This document shows, piece by piece, positions 24,768 to 34,869 of a DNA stretch of 64,000 nt. The stretch is from an uncultured Tateyamaria sp. (GTDB lineage: Bacteria > Pseudomonadota > Alphaproteobacteria > Rhodobacterales > Rhodobacteraceae): contig NZ_CANLAG010000001.1 in the NCBI RefSeq assembly GCF_947488715.1, positions 248,001-312,000 on the forward strand, given 5' to 3'. Made by a program: the position numbers and the translations under genes. The notes under the pieces are model-generated. The model had not been told where the DNA came from. It saw nothing but the letters and a program-made list of their open reading frames with translations, and searched no databases. Every line of letters starts with the position of its first letter. Position 1 is the stretch's first letter.

Positions 24768-26511
24768 GGCGTTCGACCTTGGCGCCGGGATGCGTCACCG
24801 CCCCCTTGTAGGTTTCACCCACGAGCTGTGCGTATTTCCACAGCGCGCCTGAGGCATAGATCGTTTCGCGCGGGCCTTTCCAGTCGGCTTTGCGCGCGGC
24901 CAGTTCGTCGTCGGTCAGGTCGACATTGATCGACCCTTCGATGGCGTTGATGGTGATCACGTCGCCGTCCTTGAGCAGCGCGATGGGACCGCCATGGGCC
25001 GCCTCGGGACCAACGTGACCCACGCAGAAGCCGCGTGTCGCGCCCGAGAACCGGCCATCGGTAATCAGCGCAACCTTTTTGCCCATACCTTGACCCGACA
25101 GGGCCGCAGTGGTGGCCAGCATCTCGCGCATGCCCGGACCGCCCGAGGGTCCTTCATTGCGGATAACGAAGACTTCGCCTTCTTCATAGGTGCGGTTCTG
25201 TACGGACTCGAACGCGTCCTGCTCGCATTCGAACACGCGCGCCGGACCGGTAAAGATCTGGTGCTGAGGCTCGATGCCCGCGACCTTCACGATGGCGCCT
25301 TCGGGGGCGATATTGCCCTTGAGGCCCACAACGCCGCCGGTCTTGGTGATCGGTGTCTCAACCGGGTGGATGACGCGGCCATCGGCCTCGCCTTGGATCT
25401 TGTCCAGTTCCTCGCCAATGGAGTTGCCGGAGGCGGTGATGCAGTCCTCGTGCAAGAGGCCCGCCTTGCGCAGCTCTTTCATCACCACATAGACGCCGCC
25501 CACCTCATAGAGGTCCTTGGCCACGTATTGCCCGCCGGGTTTCAGGTCGACGAAATAGGGGGTGTCGCGGAAAATCTCGCAGACATCATCGAGATAAAAG
25601 TCGATGCCTGCCTCGTGCGCCATTGCGGGCAGGTGCAGACCGGCATTGGTCGACCCACCGGTACAGGCAACGACACGTGCCGCGTTCTCGAACGCTTCGC
25701 GGGTGCAGATGTCGCGCGCACGGATGTTGCGCTCGATCAGGGTCATGACGGCCGCGCCGGACGCCTCGGCATACTGGTCGCGCGACTGGTAGGGTGCGGG
25801 TGCGCCGGACGAATTGGGCAGCGCCAGGCCAATCGCTTCGGACACGCAGGCCATGGTGTTGGCGGTGAACTGGCCACCGCAGGCCCCGGCGGAGGGGCAG
25901 GCCACACGCTCCAGAATGTCCAGCTCGGCCTCTGTCATGGTGCCGTTTTGCTGGTGGCCCACGGCCTCGAACATGTCCTGCACTGTGAGGTCGCGGTTTG
26001 CATATTCGGCGGGCACCTGTGCGCCCGACGGCGCGCGACCCGGCAGGATCGACCCGCCATAGAGGAACACGGACGGCACGTTCAGACGGATCATCGCCAT
26101 CATCATGCCGGGCAGGGATTTGTCACAACCCGCCAGACCCACGATGGCGTCATAGCAGTGGCCGCGCATGGTCAGCTCGACCGTGTCGGCAATCGCCTCG
26201 CGGGAGGCGAGCGACGACCGCATGCCCTCGTGGCCCATGGCGATCCCGTCGGTGACGGTGATGGTGGTGAATTCGCGGGGCGTGCCATAGGCAGATTTCA
26301 CACCCATCTTGACCGACTGTGCCTGACGGTTCAGCGCGATGTTACAGGGGGCCGCCTCGTTCCAGCAGGTTGCGACGCCAACCAGCGGCTGGTGGATTTC
26401 TTCTTCGGTCATGCCCATGGCGTAGTAGTAGGACCGGTGCGGCGCGCGTGCGGGCCCCTCGGTCACGTGACGGCTGGGCAGCTTGGATTTGTCGAACTTG
26501 CCTTTGAGCAT
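24748..26511 (-). CDS. ilvD: dihydroxy-acid dehydratase
   Basis: A 587-residue IlvD/Edd family enzyme that dehydrates 2,3-dihydroxy acids in valine, leucine and isoleucine synthesis. Iron-sulfur cluster cysteines are seen in [10 protein letters not shown] (about 56), [11 protein letters not shown] (about 129) and [10 protein letters not shown] (about 211), and the C-terminal [20 protein letters not shown] is the family signature. GGGAGA precedes the ATG. It is divergent from the large ABC gene across about 170 bases. The length and all motifs are normal. Confidence 0.97.
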   Translation of the reverse strand: MLKGKFDKSKLPSRHVTEGPARAPHRSYYYAMGMTEEEIHQPLVGVATCWNEAAPCNIALNRQAQSVKMGVKSAYGTPREFTTITVTDGIAMGHEGMRSSLASREAIADTVELTMRGHCYDAIVGLAGCDKSLPGMMMAMIRLNVPSVFLYGGSILPGRAPSGAQVPAEYANRDLTVQDMFEAVGHQQNGTMTEAELDILERVACPSAGACGGQFTANTMACVSEAIGLALPNSSGAPAPYQSRDQYAEASGAAVMTLIERNIRARDICTREAFENAARVVACTGGSTNAGLHLPAMAHEAGIDFYLDDVCEIFRDTPYFVDLKPGGQYVAKDLYEVGGVYVVMKELRKAGLLHEDCITASGNSIGEELDKIQGEADGRVIHPVETPITKTGGVVGLKGNIAPEGAIVKVAGIEPQHQIFTGPARVFECEQDAFESVQNRTYEEGEVFVIRNEGPSGGPGMREMLATTAALSGQGMGKKVALITDGRFSGATRGFCVGHVGPEAAHGGPIALLKDGDVITINAIEGSINVDLTDDELAARKADWKGPRETIYASGALWKYAQLVGETYKGAVTHPGAKVERHEYMDL

Positions 26512-26680
26512 CTGGCGTCTCCCTGAAAGCGTTGCAGACCGGAATAGCCATTGGCCCAGTGGCCTGCAAGCGCCACGCGCGGTTGTAATGGGACATAGCG
26601 GGCACTAGGTTTCCCAAACGGCACGCGCCGGGCTGTTTGATCGGCCATTTGGACAGGGACGCGGTCGATCAGGTCAGAGT

Positions 26681-29600
26681 ATGGATTCCACCCTTTTTGC
26701 GTTCATCTGGAAACACTCCAAGCGCGACCAGCTGATGCTGCTGGCGCTGACGGTGGTGACCTTCCCGTTTCTCTACGTCACGCTGGAGTTGCCCAAGCGG
26801 ATCATCAACGACGCCATTGGCGCCACGGATTCGACCATCGACGTGCTGGGGTTCCAGATTACGCAGATCCAGTTCCTGCTGGCCTTGTGTTTCGGATATC
26901 TGGGCGCGGTGTTGGTGCATGGCCTGCTCAAGATGCGATTGAACACGATGAAAGGTGTGACCGCCGAACGCCTGTTGCGCCGCTTCCGGTTCCAGTTGAT
27001 CAGCCGCATGTTGCGGTTTCCGCGCAGCTATTTCCGATCCACCAGCCAGGGCGAGCTGGTCAGCATGGTTACATCCGAGGCCGAGCCGATGGGCGGTCTG
27101 ATGGGCGATATGGTGGCCCAACCGGTGTTCCAGGCTGGCCAGATGCTGATCATCCTCGTGTTTCTGTTCCTGCAATCGGTGTGGTTCGGGCTGGCCGGTA
27201 TCGCGCTGATCCCGCTTCAGGCTTGGCTTATCCCGCTGTTGCAACGGCGCATCAACCTGCTGAACAAGGAACGGATCAAGCACGTGCGCGCGTTCTCTGC
27301 CGAGATCGGTGAGAGTGCGGCGGGCATTTCCGACCTGCGCACCAATGGCGGCCTGCGGTTCCGTCTGGCCCAGTTCACCTCGCGCCTCGGTCACATCTTT
27401 GACCTGCGCTTCCGTATCTATCAGCAAAAGTTCTTTATGAAGTTCCTCAACAACTTCATCACCCAGCTGACGCCGTTCTTTTTCTATTCGGTGGGTGGGT
27501 ATCTGGCCATTCGCGGGGACATCACCGTGGGCGCGCTGGTGGCGGCGATTGCGGCCTACAAAGACCTGTCGAGCCCGTGGAAAGAGTTGCTGACCTATTA
27601 CAACCAGACGCAGGATATGGCCCTGCGTTGGGAGATTGTCACAGACCGGTTTGCCCCGCGCGACATGGTCGACGAGAGCCTGTTCGAGGGTGAGCCAGAC
27701 GAAATCCCGCACCTGCGCGGCGACATTGTTCTGAACAACGTGACCGTGCGCAACACCGACAACAACCCCGTGCTGGAACGGATGGACCTGACCATTCCAC
27801 AAGGCAGCCGCGTCGCAATCCAGGCCAAGAACCAGACCGAGCGTACGGCGCTGGCCGAATTGCTGACCCGCGAGGTCCTGCCCGACCGGGGCACGGTCGA
27901 GATGGCGGGCTATGATCTGGCGCATCTGCACCAGGCGGTGATCTCGGCACGCATCGGTTACGCCCATTCGCGCCCCTACCTCTTTGACGGGACCCTGGGC
28001 ACCAACCTGCTGATGCCGCTGATGACCAGCCCAAAGCCGCGCGAGGACGCCCCGCGCAGGGACCGCGTCCTGAACGAGGCACGGCGGTCGGGCAACAGCC
28101 TTGATACTGTGGATGCGGATTGGCTGGATCCGTCACTGGCCGGGCTGAACAGTGCCGACGAAATCCGCAAATGGTGGTTTGAGTTGGTGCAGGCCATGGG
28201 TATCGACGAATTCATGTTCCGCCGCATGCTGAACAGCCGGATCGACCCCAAGGCGCACCCGGAACTGGCCAAGGCCATTGTCGACCTGCGCCCGGCGGTG
28301 GAACACTGTTTGCAAGACAAGGGCGTGATCGACGCCGTCTATCGGTTTGACCCGGACGAATTCAATCCGGCGGTTCCGTTGGGCGGCAACCTGCTCTTTG
28401 CGGCGCCGTCGCGTGACATCAGCCAACAGGGGCTGGCCCGCGATGCACGTTTCATCAACCTGCTGTTTGAACATGGGCTCGCCGAACAAGGCATCGCCAT
28501 CTCGCAGACCCTGATCGAAACGCTGCACCAGACCTTTGGTATGGACGGCACCAACCACCCGCTGTTCACCGCGCTCAACATCGAGGAAGAGATGTACGAG
28601 CAATTGGTCGACATCGCCGGTCGCCGCCGCGAACGGGGTGATGTGGCGCTGACCGATGACGAATTTGCCCTGCTGCTCACCGTGCCGTTCGCCTTCACCG
28701 CCGAACAGATCGGCCCGGCCTTTCCCGACAGCTTTAAAAAGGACATCGTGGGCATCCGAAAAACAAGCGGTGCGGCCCTGCGCGCGCAGACGCAGAACGT
28801 GTTTGTGCCGATCCAGCCGGACACGTACTTGCCGCGTCTCACCTTGCTTGAAAATGCCCTCTATGGCCGGATTTCGATGGTGGCTGGCACCAAGGGTGAG
28901 TTGATCGAAGACCTCGTTGCCGATCTGCTGACCGAAAATGACCTGCGCCGCTTGGTGGCCGAGACGATCTTTGACATCCGCACGGGGTTGGGCGGCACCA
29001 ACCTGCCTACGATCTTCCACGAGCGCGCAGCGTTTTCGCGCGCGGGCATCAAACGCCCCGATGTACTTGTTCTGGATCGCGCACTTGCCAGCCACAGCGC
29101 CGAGGAACGGCGGCGTACGCGGGTCGCCCTGCGCAAGCTGTTGCCCGAGTCCACACTGATCTTTCTCGAAGAGAAGTTCGAGAACCCTGACGCCTATGAC
29201 CTCTTTGTCGAAATCAAGGACGGGCGCATTGACGGGCTGCAAGTGAACGAAGACGAAGAAGAGGGCGATGACCTCAGCCGCAAGCTGCGCGCGATATCGC
29301 GGGCCGATCTGTTTGCGGGCATTGATGGCCGCAATCAGCGTCTGCTGGCCTTTGCCGCACAGTGGTACGACGCCGAGCCGGGGCAGCGTATCTTCTCGAT
29401 GGAAGAGCGCGCGGACGCGGCCTATTTGTGTGTGTCCGGCACCGCGGTGCTCAGCTATGACGCAGACAACGGGGTTGAGCGTGCGGTGACCACCGTGGAA
29501 CCGGGACGCCTGATCGGGGACCTGTCGATCATTCTGGACGAACCGCGCCAGTTGCATCTGACAGCCCAGAGCGACGTGACTTTCCTGCGGATTGGCGCTG

Positions 29601-29758
29601 CGGAATTCCGCGCGGTTTTGGAAAACGACTCGAACGTGCTCATGAGCCTGCTCAAGACCGTGTCCAGCCACCTGACCGGTGCCGCCGACCTGTTGCGGCA
29701 AGCCAACGTGCAGATCCCACAGGAAGAGGGCCCGCCACCCCCGCCGCTTGACGAATGA
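26681..29758 (+). CDS. degenerate ABC exporter with large insertion and C-terminal cyclic-nucleotide-binding-like domain
   Basis: A 1025-residue fusion. Residues about 15-300 form an ABC exporter membrane domain (FRSTSQGELVSMVTSEAE, SPWKELLTYYNQTQ). The nucleotide-binding domain (about 345-850) is strongly decayed: the Walker A region reads VAIQAKNQTERTALAELL with no GKS/T, the signature position reads IFHERAAFSRAG and not LSGGQ, and Walker B is VLVLDRAL with no catalytic Glu. An insertion of roughly 270 residues (about 450-720) splits the domain between the Q-loop region and the signature region. Residues about 885-1005 resemble a cyclic-nucleotide-binding domain, with GRLIGDLSIILDEPRQLHLT at the phosphate cassette. 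The stop overlaps the CPBP gene (ATGA). ATP hydrolysis seems unlikely. Confidence 0.85.
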   Translation: MDSTLFAFIWKHSKRDQLMLLALTVVTFPFLYVTLELPKRIINDAIGATDSTIDVLGFQITQIQFLLALCFGYLGAVLVHGLLKMRLNTMKGVTAERLLRRFRFQLISRMLRFPRSYFRSTSQGELVSMVTSEAEPMGGLMGDMVAQPVFQAGQMLIILVFLFLQSVWFGLAGIALIPLQAWLIPLLQRRINLLNKERIKHVRAFSAEIGESAAGISDLRTNGGLRFRLAQFTSRLGHIFDLRFRIYQQKFFMKFLNNFITQLTPFFFYSVGGYLAIRGDITVGALVAAIAAYKDLSSPWKELLTYYNQTQDMALRWEIVTDRFAPRDMVDESLFEGEPDEIPHLRGDIVLNNVTVRNTDNNPVLERMDLTIPQGSRVAIQAKNQTERTALAELLTREVLPDRGTVEMAGYDLAHLHQAVISARIGYAHSRPYLFDGTLGTNLLMPLMTSPKPREDAPRRDRVLNEARRSGNSLDTVDADWLDPSLAGLNSADEIRKWWFELVQAMGIDEFMFRRMLNSRIDPKAHPELAKAIVDLRPAVEHCLQDKGVIDAVYRFDPDEFNPAVPLGGNLLFAAPSRDISQQGLARDARFINLLFEHGLAEQGIAISQTLIETLHQTFGMDGTNHPLFTALNIEEEMYEQLVDIAGRRRERGDVALTDDEFALLLTVPFAFTAEQIGPAFPDSFKKDIVGIRKTSGAALRAQTQNVFVPIQPDTYLPRLTLLENALYGRISMVAGTKGELIEDLVADLLTENDLRRLVAETIFDIRTGLGGTNLPTIFHERAAFSRAGIKRPDVLVLDRALASHSAEERRRTRVALRKLLPESTLIFLEEKFENPDAYDLFVEIKDGRIDGLQVNEDEEEGDDLSRKLRAISRADLFAGIDGRNQRLLAFAAQWYDAEPGQRIFSMEERADAAYLCVSGTAVLSYDADNGVERAVTTVEPGRLIGDLSIILDEPRQLHLTAQSDVTFLRIGAAEFRAVLENDSNVLMSLLKTVSSHLTGAADLLRQANVQIPQEEGPPPPPLDE

Positions 29759-30669
29759 GCGTCTGGTCCTTTGATTACCGCCCGCACCGGCGTTTCGTTG
29801 CGACGGCGGAACACAGTGCGCAGGTGTGGCGTTTGCTGTTGGGCATCGTGCTGGCTGCGGCGATATTTCTTGCGCTGTCCCGGATGTTGATCAGCACCGT
29901 GTTCACGGTGCTTGAGCCGGGCGCACGGTCTACCTTGATCGCGGACGGGTCGTCGGGCCAGACAGCGGGCGGGATGCTGTTGATGCTGTTCCAGCTGGGC
30001 CTCTTGGCGGTCACGGCGGCCATTGTGGTGATCATGGTGCACAAGCGTCGCCCCTTGACGCTTATCGGCCCGTTGGGTTTGGCGGCGCGTCAGTTCATGG
30101 CCGTGCTGGCGATACTCGCGATCCTGATCGTGGTGCTGACGATCTTGCCACCCTACGGCTATGGCGACGATGGCGGCGCATTGGAACGGAACATGGGTCT
30201 GGGGCGCTGGCTGTTGCTGTTGCCCTTCGCGCTGATTGCGGTACTGGTGCAGACCGGGGCCGAAGAGATTTTCTTTCGCGGGTACATCCAGCAACAACTG
30301 GCTGCGCGGTTCCGATCCCCGATGATCTGGATGCTGTTGCCCGCGTTTCTGTTTGGCATCGGCCACTACCTGCCCGAAAGTGCGGGCAGCAATGCCGTGA
30401 CCATTGCTGTCTGGGCCACGGTGTTTGGCCTGTTGATGGCAGACCTGACGGCGCGCTCAGGCACGTTGGGACCTGCGATGGCGGTGCATTTCGTCAACAA
30501 CATCTCGGCCATGGTGCTGACCAGCACACCCGACGAGATGTCTGGCCTCGCGCTCTATGTGCTGCCGTTCGGTATCGGGGACGAGGCCGCGATGGCGGCG
30601 TGGTTGCCGGTGGATTTCGGGTTCATGCTGGTGATGTGGCTGGCCGCGCGCCTTGCCATACGCGCCTGA
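29755..30669 (+). CDS. CPBP family intramembrane glutamic protease
   Basis: A 304-residue polytopic protein with about eight hydrophobic segments. The CPBP (Abi/Rce1-like) motifs are complete: Glu170-Glu171 and Arg175 in TGAEEIFFRGY, His204 in LFGIGHYL and His245/Asn249 in VHFVNNI. An active membrane protease is therefore likely. It starts within the stop of the ABC-like gene (ATGA), so the two are translated together and probably form one functional unit. The substrate is unknown. accD follows after 75 bases and may be separately promoted. Confidence 0.9.
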   Translation: MSVWSFDYRPHRRFVATAEHSAQVWRLLLGIVLAAAIFLALSRMLISTVFTVLEPGARSTLIADGSSGQTAGGMLLMLFQLGLLAVTAAIVVIMVHKRRPLTLIGPLGLAARQFMAVLAILAILIVVLTILPPYGYGDDGGALERNMGLGRWLLLLPFALIAVLVQTGAEEIFFRGYIQQQLAARFRSPMIWMLLPAFLFGIGHYLPESAGSNAVTIAVWATVFGLLMADLTARSGTLGPAMAVHFVNNISAMVLTSTPDEMSGLALYVLPFGIGDEAAMAAWLPVDFGFMLVMWLAARLAIRA

Positions 30670-30744
30670 CGCAACCGACGGCGCTGATTGCAATTGGTCC
30701 CGTCCCGGATTATCTGACATCCGACATCGCAGCAGGACAGCTTT

Positions 30745-31674
30745 ATGAACTGGATCACCAACTACGTCCGGCCCCGGATCAACTCGATCTTTTCGCGGCG
30801 CGAGACCCCGGACAACCTTTGGACCAAATGCGATGAATGCGGCACCATGCTGTTTCACCGCGAGCTGTCGGACAATCTGAACGTCTGCACGAACTGCAAT
30901 CATCACATGGCGATCACCCCGCGTGACCGGTTTATCGCGCTGTTCGACGGTGGCATTTTCACCCAGATCGACGTGCCCGCGCCCGTGGCAGACCCGCTCC
31001 AGTTCCGCGACCAAAAGAAATATCCCGACCGGATGAAAGCCGCCCAAAAGGGCACCGGCGAAGAAGAGGCAATGCTGGTGGCCGCAGGCGAGATCGGGCG
31101 CACGCCCATCATCGCAGCAGCGCAGGATTTCTCGTTCATGGCGGGATCCATGGGCATGTATGTCGGCAATGCGATCATTGCCGCAGCCGAAGAGGCGGTC
31201 AAACTGCGCCGCCCGCTGGTTCTGTTTTCCGCCGCAGGCGGTGCCCGGATGCAAGAGGGCATCCTGAGCCTGATGCAGATGCCGCGCACGACAGTGGCTG
31301 TGCAGATGCTGAAAGAGGCGGGCTTGCCTTACATCGTGGTGCTGACCCATCCGACCACGGGTGGGGTAACGGCGTCCTATGCGATGCTGGGGGACGTGCA
31401 TATCGCTGAACCCAATGCGCTGATCTGCTTTGCCGGGCCGCGCGTGATCGAACAGACGATTCGTGAAAAACTGCCCGAAGGGTTCCAGCGCGCCGAGTAC
31501 CTGCTGGATCACGGGATGCTGGACCGTGTGACCAGCCGGACCCAGATGCGCGACGAGTTGATCGGGATCACCCGCATGCTGATGGGCCTGCCGCCTGCCG
31601 TCAAAGGCGACCTGCCAGCGCCGACTGATATGCCCGAGCCCCAAGACGCCGAAGGCGACACTGCCGCGCCATGA
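30745..31674 (+). CDS. accD: acetyl-CoA carboxylase carboxyltransferase subunit beta
   Basis: A 309-residue AccD. The N-terminal zinc finger has four Cys at about 29, 32, 48 and 51 (TKCDECG, NVCTNCNHH), and the carboxyltransferase domain shows FMAGSMGMYVGNAI, LFSAAGGARMQEG and HPTTGGVTASYAMLGD. It works with AccA to make malonyl-CoA for fatty acid synthesis. The stop overlaps the folC start by 4 bases, the usual accD-folC pairing. The tail after the domain is Pro/Glu/Ala-rich and non-conserved. Confidence 0.97.
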   Translation: MNWITNYVRPRINSIFSRRETPDNLWTKCDECGTMLFHRELSDNLNVCTNCNHHMAITPRDRFIALFDGGIFTQIDVPAPVADPLQFRDQKKYPDRMKAAQKGTGEEEAMLVAAGEIGRTPIIAAAQDFSFMAGSMGMYVGNAIIAAAEEAVKLRRPLVLFSAAGGARMQEGILSLMQMPRTTVAVQMLKEAGLPYIVVLTHPTTGGVTASYAMLGDVHIAEPNALICFAGPRVIEQTIREKLPEGFQRAEYLLDHGMLDRVTSRTQMRDELIGITRMLMGLPPAVKGDLPAPTDMPEPQDAEGDTAAP

Positions 31675-32951
31675 CCACCGCCGGATCGGATGCCATCCTG
31701 GCCCGGATGATGGCGCTGCACCCCAAGGTCATAGATCTGACGTTGGACCGTATGTGGCGGCTTCTGGATGCGCTGGGCAATCCACAAAACGATCTGCCGC
31801 CTGTGATCCACATCGCTGGCACAAATGGCAAAGGGTCGACGCAAGCGATGATCCGCGCCGGGCTTGAGGCGGCGGGCCACAGCGTCCACGCCTATACATC
31901 GCCCCATCTGGCACGGTTTCACGAGCGCATCCGCCTTGCCGGAACGCTGATCACCGAGCCCGCGCTGACCGCCTATCTGGACGAATGTTATGCCGCCAAT
32001 GGTGGCACGGACATTACCTATTTCGAGATCACGACATGCGCGGCCCTGCTCGCCTTTGCGCGCACGCCTGCCGACTACACCCTGCTCGAGGTCGGGCTGG
32101 GCGGCAGGCTGGACGCCACCAATGTCATCGACACGCCCGAACTGACCGTGATCACCCCGGTCTCGATGGATCACGAGGCGTTCCTGGGCGACACATTGGC
32201 CGCGATTGCGGGCGAAAAGGCCGGGATCATCAAACGCCGTGTGCCCTGCGTCGTCGGTCCCCAGGACGAGGCGGGCATGGACGTGATCGAGGCGCAGGCC
32301 GCACGTCTCGGCGCGCCGCTTTTGGCCTATGGCCAGCACTGGCACGCCGCATCGGAACGCGACGGGATGGTCTATCAGGATGAAACCGGGCTGCTGGATC
32401 TGCCGCGTCCCGTGCTGCCGGGGGATCACCAGATCCAGAACGCAGGCATGGCGCTGGCCGCTCTGCGCCATCTCGGCTGTGAGGAGGCCGCGTGTACGGC
32501 TGCTGTGACGCAAGCCCACTGGCCTGCCCGGATGCAGCGGCTGGATACGGGGCCGCTGGCCGAGATCGCGCGCGCATCGGGGGCCGAGCTGTGGCTGGAC
32601 GGTGGGCATAACCCGGCGGCGGGCAAGGCGCTGGCCGCGCATCTGTCCCGGCTGCCCGAACGGCCTACGTTTTTGATCTGCGGTATGCTAAATACCAAGG
32701 ACGCGCGCGGCTACCTCGCCCCGCTGGCCGAGGTTGCGCAGGGCCTGACCGCTCTGTCGATCCCCGGTGAGGCGAACACCCTGCCTGCTGACGACACCGC
32801 CAAGGCCGCGCAGGCCGTGGGGCTGCCATCCGACACCGCCAGTGACGTGACAACCGCGCTGCGCCAGATCCTGGACCGGGTCCCATCGGCGCGGGTTCTG
32901 ATTTGCGGGTCGCTGTACCTTGCCGGTGCGGTGTTGCGCGAAAACGCCTGA
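31671..32951 (+). CDS. folC: bifunctional folylpolyglutamate synthase/dihydrofolate synthase
   Basis: A 426-residue Mur-ligase-type enzyme that adds glutamate to folates and makes dihydrofolate. The ATP-binding loop is HIAGTNGKGSTQAMI, the family signature is LLEVGLGGRLDATNVI, and SMDHEAFLGDTLAAIAGEKAGI and LDGGHNPAAGKAL are present. ATG overlaps the accD stop (ATGA). Length and motifs are normal for bacterial FolC. Confidence 0.96.
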   Translation: MTTAGSDAILARMMALHPKVIDLTLDRMWRLLDALGNPQNDLPPVIHIAGTNGKGSTQAMIRAGLEAAGHSVHAYTSPHLARFHERIRLAGTLITEPALTAYLDECYAANGGTDITYFEITTCAALLAFARTPADYTLLEVGLGGRLDATNVIDTPELTVITPVSMDHEAFLGDTLAAIAGEKAGIIKRRVPCVVGPQDEAGMDVIEAQAARLGAPLLAYGQHWHAASERDGMVYQDETGLLDLPRPVLPGDHQIQNAGMALAALRHLGCEEAACTAAVTQAHWPARMQRLDTGPLAEIARASGAELWLDGGHNPAAGKALAAHLSRLPERPTFLICGMLNTKDARGYLAPLAEVAQGLTALSIPGEANTLPADDTAKAAQAVGLPSDTASDVTTALRQILDRVPSARVLICGSLYLAGAVLRENA

Positions 32952-32998
32952 TTTCACCTCGTCGCTGAAAATCCACCTATAGTAGACGCCACTGTATG

Positions 32999-33028
32999 TT
33001 GACCAAATAGGCGGAATTCTGCTATATT
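32999..33028 (+). promoter_or_regulatory. probable sigma-70 promoter
   Basis: TTGACC (32999-33004) and TATATT (33023-33028) are separated by 18 bases in the AT-richer gap after folC, reading towards the gene at 33090. The leader is about 55 bases with GGGGGAAGCG before the ATG. Confidence 0.5.
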
Positions 33029-33089
33029 TTGCGGAATAACGCCGCGGATTTGGCACAATCACGCGGGTCAGGCTTTGGGGGAAGCGAAA

Positions 33090-33674
33090 ATGTTCAGGCG
33101 GTGGGCCAAGGCGGCCAAGCAACCGGAATCGTCCGCAATTGACGACCCGGCATCCACATCAAACATCAAGATGCTGCTGATCGCGACTGCGTTCCTTTTG
33201 GTGACCATTGGCCTGATCCTTTTGCAGCCGGGCACGGACCCCAGCACCCAGCACGCAACTGCCGTGGACACGCCCGTGCCTGCCGTGGAACAGGTGGACG
33301 ACATCGATGCACAGGTCAGCCGCTCTGACGCGTCGCTGCTGGAACTCGACACGCTTTCGGCCTCTGAAGCGGTCAGCCGCCAGTTGCGCCAACCCATCCG
33401 CCTCACCGATACCGACGCCAGCCGCAGCGACCTGCGCAGCCTCACAGCCACCGTTCTGGCCGGATTTGGGCATCAGGTGCAGAATGGCGACCGGTTGCAG
33501 TCCCTGCTGGTGCAGGCACTGACCGAAGGACAATCAAACGCCTATATCGACGCGCTGCTGAACACCGCAGCGGCGCGCGGCGAATTCAAGCCACCCATCC
33601 AGTTACAAATGTCGTCGGGCCGTCTCGATACCGAAACGCTGTTGCTGGCGCTGGTCCGCTACGCGCGCGGCTGA
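33090..33674 (+). CDS. hypothetical protein with N-terminal membrane anchor
   Basis: A 194-residue protein: a basic/polar N-terminus, one membrane helix at about residues 28-45 (MLLIATAFLLVTIGLILL), and a periplasmic or cytoplasmic helical domain. The C-terminal part (LTATVLAGFGHQVQNGDRLQ, LVQALTEGQSNAYIDALLNT) has a regular helical look. ATG at 33090 follows GGGGGAAGCG and the promoter at 32999. It converges on zapE with a 6-base gap. I do not recognise the family. Confidence 0.72.
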   Translation: MFRRWAKAAKQPESSAIDDPASTSNIKMLLIATAFLLVTIGLILLQPGTDPSTQHATAVDTPVPAVEQVDDIDAQVSRSDASLLELDTLSASEAVSRQLRQPIRLTDTDASRSDLRSLTATVLAGFGHQVQNGDRLQSLLVQALTEGQSNAYIDALLNTAAARGEFKPPIQLQMSSGRLDTETLLLALVRYARG

Positions 33675-33680
33675 CCGACG

Positions 33681-34736
33681 CTAAGCGGCCCAGTCGTCGC
33701 TTTGCATCTCGCGCAAACGCGACGCAGTACGTTCAAATTCGAATGTGCCTTCGCCCTCGAGATAGAGCATCTCGGGCAGTGCCGCCGCAGAACAAATCAA
33801 CCGCACCCGCGCCTCGTACAGTGCGTCGATCAACGTTACGAACCGCTTGGCCTCGTTGAAATTGCTCCGCGACAGGCAAGGGATATCGTCGATCATCAGA
33901 ACTTTGCACGCCGCGGCGATGGCCAGGAAATCGCCCGGTCCCAGAGGTTTGGCACACAGGTCAAAGAAACTGGCCCGCCCAACGCCGTTGCTGAACTGCG
34001 GCAACGTCACCGTGCGCCCCTTGATCGTCAGATCCAGTGCATGTGCATCCTGGCCGGACAAATCGGCCCAGATCGTGTTCATCTGGTCCCGTGCCTCGGC
34101 GCCCAGGGGCGAGAAATAGGTTGGGCTGCCGCTCAACCGGTCCTGCCTGTAGTCGGTGGGCGAGGCGAGTTCCCAGACCTCCATCCGTTCCTTGAGCAGG
34201 TCGATGAAAGGCACAAACAACTGACGGTTCAGCCCGTCCTTGTAGAGATCGTCGGGCACCCGGTTCGACGTCGTCACGACAACCACCCCGGCGGCAAACA
34301 GCGCCTCGAACAGGCGGCCAACAATCATGGCGTCGGTAATGTCAGTGATCTGCATCTCGTCAAAGGCCAGCAGCCGCACGGATGCGGCCACGTCCGCAGC
34401 CACAGGGGCAATCGCGTCGTCGACCCCTTGTTTGCGGGCCTCGTGCATCGCGGCGTGGATTTCCTGCATAAAGGCGTGGAAGTGCACGCGCCGCGCCGGG
34501 GCCTTGACCTGAGTGACAAAGAAATCCATGAGCATGGATTTGCCGCGCCCGACACCGCCCCACAGGTACAGCCCCTTGGGCGGTTCCGGTGCGCGGCGAA
34601 ACAGCCCCCGTTTGACAGGTACCGCGAGGGCGGCGCGGATACGCTCGAACTGGGGCAGCACAGCCTCTTGCGCGTCGTCCCGATGCAACGTGCCGTCCGC
34701 GACAAGGGTATCATATGCCTGCATCAACGTGGTCAT
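33681..34736 (-). CDS. zapE: cell division ATPase ZapE (AFG1 family)
   Basis: A 351-residue AFG1-type AAA ATPase. Walker A is LWGGVGRGKSML (about 59-70), Walker B is LLAFDEMQITD (about 122-132), and TTSNRVPDDLYKDGLNRQLF is the conserved sensor segment. In E. coli ZapE binds FtsZ at late division; mitochondrial homologues act in protein quality control. The role here is inferred from family. The ATG at 34736 has only a weak GGGG upstream. It is divergent from the MFS gene at 34870. Confidence 0.92.
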   Translation of the reverse strand: MTTLMQAYDTLVADGTLHRDDAQEAVLPQFERIRAALAVPVKRGLFRRAPEPPKGLYLWGGVGRGKSMLMDFFVTQVKAPARRVHFHAFMQEIHAAMHEARKQGVDDAIAPVAADVAASVRLLAFDEMQITDITDAMIVGRLFEALFAAGVVVVTTSNRVPDDLYKDGLNRQLFVPFIDLLKERMEVWELASPTDYRQDRLSGSPTYFSPLGAEARDQMNTIWADLSGQDAHALDLTIKGRTVTLPQFSNGVGRASFFDLCAKPLGPGDFLAIAAACKVLMIDDIPCLSRSNFNEAKRFVTLIDALYEARVRLICSAAALPEMLYLEGEGTFEFERTASRLREMQSDDWAA

Positions 34737-34869
34737 ACCCCGTCGTAACGTGCCGCCGTCCCGGTGAAAAGACGCCTCGGATCAAGGAAACTAAAGCGAC
34801 GCGCAGAATTCCTGATTTGACCTGCCCGCTGGCGTCCGTACTGTCGCCCCAACACGTCGGAGACCGCCC

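Noticed and set aside
24994-26526. 510-codon open frame on the plus strand
   Set aside because: Antisense to ilvD over nearly its whole length; no motif or ribosome site.
28133-29701. 522-codon open frame on the minus strand
   Set aside because: Antisense to the ABC-like gene; no protein-like pattern.
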